Assembly (NCBI GenBank): GCA_905206455.1
Contig: CAJLHL010000037.1
Coordinates: 1 to 19,243 of the forward strand
DNA length: 19,243 nucleotides
Reading direction: 5' to 3'
Source of the DNA: an uncultured Eubacteriales bacterium
GTDB lineage: Bacteria; Bacillota; Clostridia; Peptostreptococcales; Anaerovoracaceae
A program made the translations under genes and the position numbers. Below, in pieces: positions 7,319 to 14,503 of the stretch (position 1 is the stretch's first letter; each line of letters begins with the position of its first letter). Below the pieces are notes generated by a model. That model did not search any database. It saw only the letters and a list, made by a program, of their open reading frames with translations, and was not told the DNA's origin.

Positions 7319-8117
7319 CGTTTTACTGGTAAATAAAGGGTTTTTCTCCTCCAGAGAGCGCGCTAAGACCGCTATCATGGCGGGGGACGTCTATGTCAAC
7401 GGCGGCATTTCGGACAAAGCGGGAACAAAGATCGATGAGGAAGCGGAGATCACGGTAAAAAACGACCAGTGTCCTTACGTGGGCCGGGGCGGATATAAGT
7501 TAGCGAAAGCCATCGGGACTTTCGGTCTCGATCTCGCTGCAAAGACGGCGATGGATATCGGCGCTTCTACCGGAGGATTTACGGACTGCATGCTGCAGAA
7601 CGGCGCGTCGAAAGTCTATTCTGTAGATGTGGGCTACGGTCAGCTGGACTGGAAATTGCGCAACGATCCTCGGGTCGTCAATATGGAAAAGGTCAATGTC
7701 CGCTATCTGGAACCGGATACGATTCCGGACCGGATGGATTTTGTCAGCATCGATGTGTCTTTTATCTCTCTGAAGCTGATCTTTCCGGTGGTCAGAGAGC
7801 TGCTGAAAAAGGGAGGAGAGCTGGTCTGTCTTATCAAGCCGCAGTTTGAAGCCGGACGGGAGCAGGTAGGGAAGAAAGGCATCGTCAGAGACCGGGATGT
7901 GCACCGGCAGGTGATCGAAAACGTCATCATCTACGCGGTTTCAAACGGATTGAAGCCGGAGGAACTCACTTTTTCCCCGATGACGGGTGCAAAAGGGAAT
8001 ATTGAATATCTTCTCCGAGCGGTGAATGTACCGGAGGGAAGTTTCTGTGATTCAGAGATTTCCAAAGAGACGATCGGTTCTGTCATCGACGAGGCACATC
8101 TGGCGCTTCAAAAGTAA
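7293..8117 (+). CDS. tlyA: TlyA family rRNA (cytidine-2'-O)-methyltransferase
   Basis: An S-adenosylmethionine-dependent 2'-O-methyltransferase of the TlyA/hemolysin A family, which in mycobacteria methylates cytidines of 16S and 23S rRNA. An N-terminal S4 RNA-binding domain (about 5-65, ERLDVLLVNKG...RAKTAIMAGDVYVNG) precedes an FtsJ-type methyltransferase domain with DIGASTGGFTD (88-98), SVDVGYGQL and CLIKPQFE. I chose GTG at 7293 with GAAAGGG just upstream, which gives 274 residues, a normal length. TTG at 7302 is a close alternative. ATG at 7266 would add nine residues not seen in the family. The first 26 bases overlap the end of dxs in another frame. The dxs-tlyA pair is conserved in Firmicutes, where NAD kinase, argR and recN often follow; they are absent here. 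Confidence 0.92.
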   Translation: MRELKERLDVLLVNKGFFSSRERAKTAIMAGDVYVNGGISDKAGTKIDEEAEITVKNDQCPYVGRGGYKLAKAIGTFGLDLAAKTAMDIGASTGGFTDCMLQNGASKVYSVDVGYGQLDWKLRNDPRVVNMEKVNVRYLEPDTIPDRMDFVSIDVSFISLKLIFPVVRELLKKGGELVCLIKPQFEAGREQVGKKGIVRDRDVHRQVIENVIIYAVSNGLKPEELTFSPMTGAKGNIEYLLRAVNVPEGSFCDSEISKETIGSVIDEAHLALQK

Positions 8118-8245
8118 AGCGGGACTTGAGGAGAGCGGGCCGTGTCTTGGGTATCTCAGCAGACGAGTTTGGCTGCGCTTCGGAAAAATCTGCAGATCGC
8201 CGGTGAGGAAAGGCAGGCTTCAGAAAAGCAAAGGGAGGCGGACGC

Positions 8246-8893
8246 ATGAAAAAGTATGATGTAATTCTCTTCGATCTGGACGGCACTCTTCTCGATTCCC
8301 TCGAAGATATGAAAGACAGCGTAAATCATGTGATGAGGGACTTCGGCTATCCGGAACATACGCTGGCGGAGGTGAGAAGTTATATCGGCGACGGTATACG
8401 AAAGCTTATCGAGAGGGCTCTGCCGCCGGATGCCGGCGATGAAATCCTCGAAGAAGCGCTGAAGGAATACAGAGAGTATTATAACGCTCACTGTATGATA
8501 AAAACGAAGCCTTATCCGGGAATACTGCCGCTTCTGAAAAATCTGAAAGAGAGGGGATATCCGATCGCGGTGGTCACAAACAAGAATCACGAGGCGGCAG
8601 AAGCCATGTGCAGACGCTATTTTCCTGATATGATATCCGCGGTGATCGGCCAGAGAGACGGAATTCCGAAAAAACCGGATTCGATCATGGTATCTCTGGC
8701 GATGACGCAGCTGAATGCAGAAGGAAAGAAAGCGGTTTACATCGGAGATTCTGAAGTGGATATTCTCACCGCGAGAAATTCCGGCCTGGACGGTATCATC
8801 TGTCTGTGGGGATTTCGGGAAGAAGCGTTTCTGTCGGCGAAGGGCGCAAAGGTCACGGTACGCGAAGCGGCAGAGATCGCCGCGCTGGTATAA
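8246..8893 (+). CDS. HAD-superfamily hydrolase, phosphoglycolate phosphatase-like
   Basis: A cytosolic phosphatase of HAD subfamily IA with 215 residues. All four HAD motifs are present: DLDGT with nucleophile D10 and acid D12, T111 in VVTN, K142 or K143 in PKKPDS, and GDSEVD with D168 and D172. The helical cap at about 16-85 is of the C1 type found in Gph/PpaX phosphatases. The ATG has GGGAGG about ten bases upstream. A 128-base gap without a recognised signal separates it from tlyA, so read-through from that operon is likely. Small phosphate esters such as phosphoglycolate or pyrophosphate are possible substrates; the sequence does not decide. The end lies just before the ATPase promoter, with no terminator of its own. 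Confidence 0.87.
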   Translation: MKKYDVILFDLDGTLLDSLEDMKDSVNHVMRDFGYPEHTLAEVRSYIGDGIRKLIERALPPDAGDEILEEALKEYREYYNAHCMIKTKPYPGILPLLKNLKERGYPIAVVTNKNHEAAEAMCRRYFPDMISAVIGQRDGIPKKPDSIMVSLAMTQLNAEGKKAVYIGDSEVDILTARNSGLDGIICLWGFREEAFLSAKGAKVTVREAAEIAALV

Positions 8894-8915
8894 GTTTCTT
8901 CTTTCAAAAAATCTA

Positions 8916-8944
8916 TTGACACGAGGAGCACTGTTTCATATAAT
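8916..8944 (+). promoter_or_regulatory. consensus sigma-A promoter of the cation ATPase leader
   Basis: TTGACA (8916-8921), a 17-base spacer and TATAAT (8939-8944) match the vegetative consensus at all twelve positions. Transcription should start near 8951 and run through a leader of about 225 bases before the ATPase start codon. A promoter this strong ahead of a terminator hairpin points to control by attenuation rather than at initiation. Confidence 0.9.
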
Positions 8945-8984
8945 ATGTCCAAACCTATTTGAATGAAAGGGAGAAACTGCAATT

Positions 8985-9074
8985 ATGGACGACGCCGACA
9001 GTAGCGACGCTGACCGAAACCATACAGATCGAAAACCGAATATGTTATATAGAGGCATAGCCTGCTCGTCATAA
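8985..9074 (+). CDS. candidate aspartate-rich leader peptide (29 aa)
   Basis: A short frame inside the ATPase leader: MDDADSSDADRN, then a basic middle, ending in GIACSS. AAAGGGAG at 8966-8973 lies 11 bases before the ATG, a spacing close to that of the ATPase gene itself. Five of the first ten residues are aspartate. The stop TAA (9072-9074) sits in the loop of the downstream terminator, so a ribosome at the end of the frame would cover the 5' arm of that hairpin. Acidic N-terminal stretches can make ribosomes fall off when magnesium is low, as in the MgtL leader of the E. coli Mg2+ ATPase gene mgtA. This peptide could work in a similar way. It may also be a chance frame inside a metal-sensing RNA; expression is unproven. 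Confidence 0.45.
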   Translation: MDDADSSDADRNHTDRKPNMLYRGIACSS

Positions 9075-9110
9075 TATCTGACAGCGGGCTGTGTCTTTTT
9101 GTGTTTTTTA
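9059..9110 (+). terminator. intrinsic terminator (attenuator) in the ATPase leader
   Basis: The arms AGCCTGCTCGTCA (9059-9071) and TGACAGCGGGCT (9079-9090) pair over 12 positions with one bulged base and one G-U pair. A seven-base loop and the T-rich tract 9095-9109 complete it. It lies between a strong promoter and the ATPase gene, so it should control read-through into that gene. The leader ORF stop codon is in its loop. A shorter hairpin AGGC/GCCT (9053-9063) overlaps the 5' arm and could compete with it. Confidence 0.82.
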
Positions 9111-9176
9111 CTGGCTACCGGATAAACGGCGGCTGAAATGTAACTCTTCATGAGAGAAAGGAGTGGTCCATCTTAT

Positions 9177-11852
9177 ATGGATAATCACAGACAGGTGCCT
9201 TGGCACGCAGAGAAGCTGACGGAGGTTTATCAGAAACTACATACCTCTGAGAAAGGATTGAGCGATGCCGAGGCTGCCGAAAGGCTGAGAAAAAACGGGC
9301 GCAACGAACTGCGTTCCAAACCCCCGAAGACAATTCTTCAGATGCTGAAAGCGCAGATCTCCGATCCTATGGTGCTGATTCTGATCGGCGCGGCGCTGTT
9401 TTCAGCAGTGCTGCAGGAATGGACGGAAGGAGCGGTGATCTTTACAATCGTTATCGTCAATGCGGTCATAGGTATCGTGCAGGAGAAAAAAGCCCAGTCT
9501 TCGCTGGAGGCTCTGCGGAATATGAGTTCTCCCGCGGCCCGCGTGCTGCGGCAGGGAGAGGAGAGTATCGTACCTTCCGGCGAGCTGGTGACAGGAGATA
9601 TCGTTATGCTCAGCGACGGCGATATGGTTCCGGCAGATCTGCGTCTGATTGACTCGGCTAATTTAAAAGTACAGGAAGCATCGCTGACGGGGGAATCTCT
9701 GCCGTCTGAAAAGGATGCCGGTGATATTTTGCCAAAAGATTGTCCTCTCGGCGACCGAAGCAATATGGTGTACACTTCCGCTATCGTAACTTACGGACGC
9801 GGGACGGGTGTCGTCGTCGCTACCGGTATGGATACGGAGGTGGGCAATATTGCCGGTATGCTGGATGATCAGGACGCCACAGATACGCCTTTAAAACGAA
9901 AGCTGAACGCTGTCGGCAAGACGCTGACGGTGGTGGGACTGATCGTATGCGCTTTAATTTTCGCTATCGGCGCGCTGTATCATCGTCCTTTGATTCCGCA
10001 GTTTCTCGTGGCGATTTCGTTAGCGATCTCTATTATTCCGGAGGGGCTGCCGGCTACAGCTACTATCGTCATGGCCCTCGGGGTACAGCGGATGGCGAAA
10101 AAGAATGCTCTGATCCGAAGGCTTCCCGCGGTGGAAACTTTGGGTAGCGCGACGGTGATCTGTTCGGATAAGACGGGTACGCTTACCCTAAATAAAATGA
10201 CCGTAACGCACATCGCTGTCAATGGAGATTTCGAGTCGGCAAAGACCACTTCGATACAAGACGCTGCAAAACAGCATCCGAAAGTGTATGAGGAACTGGT
10301 CTGCGCCGCTGCTCTGTGCAATGACGCGAGTTTGGATCCGGACCGGGAAGGAGAGATTATCGGAGATCCCACCGAAGGAGCGCTGATTCATATGGCACAG
10401 GCGTTCGGTATCGATCATGAAACGCTGGAAGAGGAGTATCCGCGCGTATTCGAACAGCCTTTTGATTCAGACCGAAAGCGTATGACAACAGTACATCGGA
10501 TGAAAAACCGCTGGACCGCTTATACAAAGGGAGCCGTAGATGAAATGCTGCCGCTATGTACTCACATCCTGACTTCGGAAGGCGTGCGCCCTGTCACAGA
10601 GACAGACCGGGCGAACATCATGAAACTCTGCCTGTCGATGTCGGAGGATGCTCTTCGGGTATTGGGATTTGCCATGCGCACGCTGACGGACTTGCCGGTG
10701 AGCGCAGAGGAAGACATCGAATCCGATCTGATTTTTATCGGTGTGGCCGGTATGATAGATCCGCCCCGCAAAGAGGTGGCGGAATCTGTCCGCATCTGCC
10801 GCGAAGCCGGTATCCGTACGATTATGATCACCGGAGACCACAGGGTAACCGCTCTGGCAATAGCGAGAGAGCTGGATATTTACAGAGAAGGCAGTACCGT
10901 GATTTCCGGCGATGAACTTGAGACTATGACAGAGGAAGAACTCGATCGTGCGGTGCAGACTGCCGCTGTTTTTGCCCGCGTTTCGCCTGCTGACAAACTG
11001 CGGATTATCCGGAGCCTGAAACGTACCGGTGAAGTGGCGGCGATGACCGGGGACGGCGTAAACGATTCGCCGGCCTTAAAGGCGGCGGATATCGGCGTAG
11101 CGATGGGGATTAACGGAACCGATGTGGCGAAGGACGCTTCTGATATGATTCTTCTGGACGATAGTTTTACTACGATCGCTTACGCGATTAAGGAAGGACG
11201 CCGCGTTTACCGAAATATTCAAAAAGTAATCCAGTTTTTGCTGGTAGGAAATATCGCGGAGATCCTGACGCTATTTACTGCTACGCTGTTTAACTGGGAC
11301 GCCCCGCTGCTGGCAGTCCATATTTTATGGGTGAATCTTGCTACCGCGACGCTGCCTGCACTGGCGCTGGGGGTCGATCCCGCCAGTAAGAATATTATGA
11401 AGCACCAGCCGGTAAAGTCCGGAACTCTGTTCGAAAAAGACCTGGTGCACCGCGTGATTACCCAGGGGGTCTTTGTGGCGGCGATGACGATCTGCGCTTA
11501 CTGGATCGGTGCGGAGATGAGCGGTCATACGGCAGGTCAGACAATGGCGTTCTGCGTGCTGGCGCTCTCACAGATGCTGCGCGCTTTCAATCAGCGTTCG
11601 AATACGGAGCCGATCTGGGTCAGAGAAGAAGGCGTCAATCCTTGGCTGATTCTCTCTTTCGCCGCATCTGCGCTGCTGATGGGCTGCATCTTATTTATTC
11701 CGGCTCTGCAGAGCGCATTTCGTCTTACCCTGCTGAACACGGCGCAGTGGTCAGTCGTAATCGGACTGTCCCTCCTGTCCATCGTTCAGGTGGAAGTCGT
11801 GAAACTCGTGAAAAAAATCGGTCAAAAGGCCGGCAGGCCGGCCGAACGATGA
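9177..11852 (+). CDS. P2-type cation-transporting ATPase (Ca2+/Mn2+ pump family)
   Basis: A membrane ATPase of 891 residues that should export a divalent or other cation at the cost of ATP. It has the N-terminal cation-ATPase region, TGES (171-174) in the actuator domain, PEGLPA in M4 and DKTGT with phospho-acceptor D331. KGAVDEML marks the nucleotide domain and GDGVNDSP (D626) the hinge; a C-terminal set of transmembrane helices follows. In M5, N and E of GNIAEI match two calcium ligands of SERCA. In M6, NLATATLPA has alanine (A724) where SERCA and PMR1 have the essential aspartate (NLVTDGLPA), so the ion may not be calcium. I chose ATG 9177, which follows AAAGGAG at 9157-9163. ATG 9150 lies upstream of that site. 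The leader attenuator and consensus promoter imply conditional expression. Confidence 0.93.
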   Translation: MDNHRQVPWHAEKLTEVYQKLHTSEKGLSDAEAAERLRKNGRNELRSKPPKTILQMLKAQISDPMVLILIGAALFSAVLQEWTEGAVIFTIVIVNAVIGIVQEKKAQSSLEALRNMSSPAARVLRQGEESIVPSGELVTGDIVMLSDGDMVPADLRLIDSANLKVQEASLTGESLPSEKDAGDILPKDCPLGDRSNMVYTSAIVTYGRGTGVVVATGMDTEVGNIAGMLDDQDATDTPLKRKLNAVGKTLTVVGLIVCALIFAIGALYHRPLIPQFLVAISLAISIIPEGLPATATIVMALGVQRMAKKNALIRRLPAVETLGSATVICSDKTGTLTLNKMTVTHIAVNGDFESAKTTSIQDAAKQHPKVYEELVCAAALCNDASLDPDREGEIIGDPTEGALIHMAQAFGIDHETLEEEYPRVFEQPFDSDRKRMTTVHRMKNRWTAYTKGAVDEMLPLCTHILTSEGVRPVTETDRANIMKLCLSMSEDALRVLGFAMRTLTDLPVSAEEDIESDLIFIGVAGMIDPPRKEVAESVRICREAGIRTIMITGDHRVTALAIARELDIYREGSTVISGDELETMTEEELDRAVQTAAVFARVSPADKLRIIRSLKRTGEVAAMTGDGVNDSPALKAADIGVAMGINGTDVAKDASDMILLDDSFTTIAYAIKEGRRVYRNIQKVIQFLLVGNIAEILTLFTATLFNWDAPLLAVHILWVNLATATLPALALGVDPASKNIMKHQPVKSGTLFEKDLVHRVITQGVFVAAMTICAYWIGAEMSGHTAGQTMAFCVLALSQMLRAFNQRSNTEPIWVREEGVNPWLILSFAASALLMGCILFIPALQSAFRLTLLNTAQWSVVIGLSLLSIVQVEVVKLVKKIGQKAGRPAER

Positions 11853-11880
11853 GAAAAAATTCCATATAACTGCAGGATAG

Positions 11881-11910
11881 TTTCTGTGATTTTACAGAAA
11901 ATTACAGAAA
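11881..11910. repeat. TTTCTGT/ACAGAAA inverted repeat with a third copy
   Basis: TTTCTGT (11881-11887) pairs with ACAGAAA (11894-11900), and the second arm is repeated at 11904-11910. It lies between the ATPase stop and its terminator. It could be a weak extra hairpin in the mRNA or a protein-binding site. Nothing further supports a role. Confidence 0.3.
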
Positions 11911-11922
11911 AATCGTCGGGAA

Positions 11923-11961
11923 GAAACGGCGGGCAGAATGCTTGCCGTTTCTTTCTTTTTT
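11923..11961 (+). terminator. factor-independent terminator after the cation ATPase
   Basis: An eight-base stem GAAACGGC (11923-11930) with GCCGTTTC (11944-11951) is followed by TTTCTTTTTT. It closes the ATPase transcription unit and separates it from the two-component/Dlt-like operon. The rest of the gap up to 12167 is very AT-rich and holds the regulator promoter region. Confidence 0.9.
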
Positions 11962-12017
11962 GGGAATTTTTATTACATAAGGTATTTTTGTTTCTTAGTT
12001 TTTTATTAAAATTTTTT

Positions 12018-12060
12018 TAACAGTTCCTATTTATTTCTTAAGAATTCTTCAATTCTGTTA
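12018..12060. promoter_or_regulatory. nested palindromes upstream of the response regulator (possible operator)
   Basis: TAACAG (12018-12023) and CTGTTA (12055-12060) form an inverted repeat. Between them lie two overlapping perfect palindromes, TTCTTAAGAA (12035-12044) and AAGAATTCTT (12040-12049). The cluster sits about 30 bases upstream of the likely -10 element, a good place for an activator or for autoregulation by the OmpR-type regulator. OmpR proteins usually prefer direct repeats, so the link is tentative. Part of this may be chance in AT-rich DNA. Confidence 0.35.
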
Positions 12061-12086
12061 TGAAGTCGGTTTTTGTCAAAAAAGCG

Positions 12087-12095
12087 TGTTACAAT
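12087..12095 (+). promoter_or_regulatory. probable extended -10 promoter of the two-component/Dlt-like operon
   Basis: TGTTACAAT gives an extended -10 (TGn followed by TACAAT at 12090-12095). No good -35 element is found 17 bases upstream, which fits an extended -10 promoter or one that needs an activator. It lies about 75 bases before the regulator gene. Confidence 0.45.
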
Positions 12096-12167
12096 CAATC
12101 GGTAATATCTTCTTTGCAGGCTGATGATATAGGATGCAGGGATAAAGATCAGTAAGGAGGGATAGCG

Positions 12168-12887
12168 ATGCGTCTGCAGCAAAAGATTCTCATCGTCGAT
12201 GATGATGCGGATATCAGAGAGGTTCTTAATATTCAGCTGACGAACGAGGGTTATACGGTATTTGAGTCAGCGAACGGAATGGAGGCGGTCGAAGCGGTAG
12301 CGCATAATTCGGATATCGATCTGGTGATTCTCGATGTGATGATGCCGGGAATGTCCGGTGTGGAGACGTGCACGGAAATCCGGAAGCTTTCCTGTGTTCC
12401 TGTTCTGTTTCTCACCGCAAAATCAAAGGAGAGCGATAAAGCAGAGGCTTACGATAACGGAGGAGACGACTATCTGGTAAAGCCCTTCTCCAAGGCGGAA
12501 CTGATGATGAAAGTGAAATCGCTGCTGCGCCGTTATGTCGTATATCGGGGAAAGCAGGATGGAAGCGCTTCGGAGCAGCAGGAGATGATACAGATCCAGG
12601 ATATCCTCGTAAGCCGGGACCGGCGCGTTCTGGTCAGAGACGGGCGGCCGCTTAATATCACCGGTACGGAGTATCAGATTTTTATGTATCTGCTGGATCA
12701 CAGAGGCAGAGCCTGCAGCGCGCAGGAAATTTACGAGAGTGTCTGGAAGGAGAAGTTTCTTCCCTCTTCGGCGGGAACGATCATGGTGCATATTTTAAAT
12801 CTGAGAAAGAAGCTGGAGTTGGATCCGAATAATCCTGTCATCATCCGAACGATCTGGGGAAAGGGCTATCAGATCGATGAAGCATAA
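12168..12887 (+). CDS. OmpR/PhoB-family response regulator
   Basis: A 239-residue cytosolic transcription regulator. The receiver domain (about 6-120) has the acidic pair in IVDDD, phospho-acceptor D56 in LVILDVMMPG, T83 in FLTAK and K105 in LVKPF. A winged-helix DNA-binding domain follows (about 140-237), with TGTEYQIFMYLLDHRG and the C-terminal IRTIWGKGYQID typical of OmpR/VanR-type proteins. The ATG is preceded by AAGGAGGG at 12154-12161. Its last 11 bases overlap the sensor kinase gene, so the pair is co-translated. It heads the adenylation-decarboxylase-carrier-MBOAT operon and is probably its regulator, as two-component systems responding to cationic peptides regulate dlt operons in other Firmicutes. 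Confidence 0.95.
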   Translation: MRLQQKILIVDDDADIREVLNIQLTNEGYTVFESANGMEAVEAVAHNSDIDLVILDVMMPGMSGVETCTEIRKLSCVPVLFLTAKSKESDKAEAYDNGGDDYLVKPFSKAELMMKVKSLLRRYVVYRGKQDGSASEQQEMIQIQDILVSRDRRVLVRDGRPLNITGTEYQIFMYLLDHRGRACSAQEIYESVWKEKFLPSSAGTIMVHILNLRKKLELDPNNPVIIRTIWGKGYQIDEA

Positions 12888-14499
12888 AGAGAAAAAACGC
12901 ATTCTGCGTCTGCGGTACAAACTGTTCTTTACACTGGTGCTGGGAGTGCTTCTGGCGATAACTCTCTTTCTTCTGGTACAGTCCTCGGGCACCGGTCTGA
13001 TCGAGAAGTACTATATGGATCCGACTTCTGTCGAGGAACGGCTGATGTATTATGAGAATTCCCTGGACGCTTACGTCACGGCAAACGAGATTTCTTCCCA
13101 GGACACTGCGATGCTGTCGCAGTGGGTCAAGGCTCAGGGCACTGTTTATCTGATTCTCTATGACGACGATACGATCATCTACGAATCCGGCTGGTGGGAT
13201 GAAAAGGAAGTCATGAAGAATGAAGAGACGGAGGAAAGCGAGACAGACGACAATCTGTTCGGTGTGTCGGCCGTCCTGTCAGAAGACGATATCGGCGCGG
13301 ATCCGGACGAGCCGGAAGAAGGGACTCCCGGCGGAGCACAGGAAGAAGTCTCTTCTGTAAACGGCGAGGTTTCTCGGGGGACACAGGAGGCCTCGGGGCC
13401 TGCCGGCGAAGAACAGGAGGATGCGGCCGACGGACAGATCGGTTTGGCGGCGAGTCAGGAGCTGGAATCCACGGGAGAAACCTCCGCGGACAGTTCTTAC
13501 AGTATGGCTGTCTCATATGATATCGCTTTTGCGGACGGGGTCTACGGAGCCAGTATCATCGAGTTTTCTGAGATGCAGTGGTATGATCTGGTGGATATTC
13601 TTTCTTGGTGTGTATTTATTCTGACGCTTTTCATCGTGCTGCTTCTTTACAACAGGTATATCACGAAGCGGATTATCCGGCTTTCAAAAGAGGTTTCCGT
13701 CATAACCGACGGAAACTGGGAGGCAGCGATTCATCACAGGGGAAACGATGAAATCTCTCAGCTGTCAGAAGGCGTGGACGATCTGCGGAACGCTATGGCG
13801 CAGCATTTTGAAAGAGAAAAAGAGGCGTGGAATGTGAACAGCGAACTGATCACATCGATGTCTCACGATATCCGCACGCCTCTCACTTCGCTGATCGGCT
13901 ATCTGGATATTCTGGATGGCGAGGTGTATCCGTCGGAGGATGACTGCCGGCGCTATGTAAAGAGCTGCCGCCAGAAGGCGCTACAGCTCAAGGATCTTTC
14001 GGATAAGATGTTTCAGTATTTTCTCGTATTCGGAAATGATTCCATCGAGATGAGCGTCGAACCGTATGATGCGGATATTCTCCTTCAGCAGATTTTTGCG
14101 GAGCAGATTTTTCAGCTGAACAGCGCGGGATTTTCCGTAAAAACGGATTTTACGAAGCGCGTCGGAAGAATCCGGGCGGATGTCCAGTACATCAACCGGC
14201 TGTTTGACAATCTGTTTTCCAATGTGCGCAAATATGCGGCTCCAAAGAGCGAGGTCGTTCTGCGTACCAGGATGGCAGGCTCTGAAATATTGATCAGCAT
14301 CGGAAATGAAATCCGCACGGACGGAGCTCTGGTGGAAAGCACAAATATCGGATTGAAGACCTGTCAGAAAATCGTGGAACAGATGAAGGGGCGTTTTCGG
14401 ATCAATCGGTCGGAAACTTATTTCGAGGTTCGCATCGTTTTTCCGATCGAGCCGGAGGAAGAAAAAATAACCAAAAATTTACAAATGGGGGGGGTATGA
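12877..14499 (+). CDS. membrane sensor histidine kinase with acidic extracellular domain
   Basis: Partner kinase of the upstream regulator, 540 residues. Membrane segments lie at about 14-36 and 239-258, with an extracellular domain of about 200 residues between them. Residues 108-205 of that domain are strikingly rich in Glu and Asp and poor in hydrophobic residues, as expected for a disordered acidic patch. A HAMP-like linker (259-312) leads to the phospho-acceptor H330 in SMSHDIRTPLTSLIGYL and a catalytic domain with the N-box NRLFDNLFSNVRKYA (440-454). The usual DxGxG box is not recognisable; ISIGNEI stands in its place. STNIGLKTCQKI replaces the GxGLGL box. The gene ends in an eight-G tract, four bases before the adenylation gene. 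The acidic patch could bind cationic peptides or metal ions. Confidence 0.9.
   Translation: MKHKEKKRILRLRYKLFFTLVLGVLLAITLFLLVQSSGTGLIEKYYMDPTSVEERLMYYENSLDAYVTANEISSQDTAMLSQWVKAQGTVYLILYDDDTIIYESGWWDEKEVMKNEETEESETDDNLFGVSAVLSEDDIGADPDEPEEGTPGGAQEEVSSVNGEVSRGTQEASGPAGEEQEDAADGQIGLAASQELESTGETSADSSYSMAVSYDIAFADGVYGASIIEFSEMQWYDLVDILSWCVFILTLFIVLLLYNRYITKRIIRLSKEVSVITDGNWEAAIHHRGNDEISQLSEGVDDLRNAMAQHFEREKEAWNVNSELITSMSHDIRTPLTSLIGYLDILDGEVYPSEDDCRRYVKSCRQKALQLKDLSDKMFQYFLVFGNDSIEMSVEPYDADILLQQIFAEQIFQLNSAGFSVKTDFTKRVGRIRADVQYINRLFDNLFSNVRKYAAPKSEVVLRTRMAGSEILISIGNEIRTDGALVESTNIGLKTCQKIVEQMKGRFRINRSETYFEVRIVFPIEPEEEKITKNLQMGGV
14487..14494. repeat. G8 homopolymer at the kinase/adenylation gene junction
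   Basis: Eight consecutive G residues encode the end of the kinase (GGV) and also serve as the G-rich ribosome site of the next gene, whose ATG is at 14504. Loss of one G would remove the kinase stop and bring the two genes into one frame (TAT GAA GAC ATG). Gain of one G would add only a few codons. Such runs slip during replication or transcription. Confidence 0.6.
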
Positions 14500-14503
14500 A
14501 GAC

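Noticed and set aside
6377..7378. Long open frame of 333 codons on the minus strand inside dxs
   Set aside because: It lies opposite a well-conserved dxs with complete motifs, has no family features and no convincing start signal; a codon-bias shadow.
8945..9176. yybP-ykoY (Mn2+) riboswitch in the ATPase leader
   Set aside because: The class often precedes such ATPases, but I do not see its conserved GGGGAGTAG and GTCGTCA elements. AAAGGGAGAAACTG is only a partial likeness. Left as an open alternative, not annotated.
9150..9176. Earlier ATG for the cation ATPase
   Set aside because: The AAAGGAG ribosome site lies downstream of this ATG and upstream of ATG 9177, so the later start is preferred.
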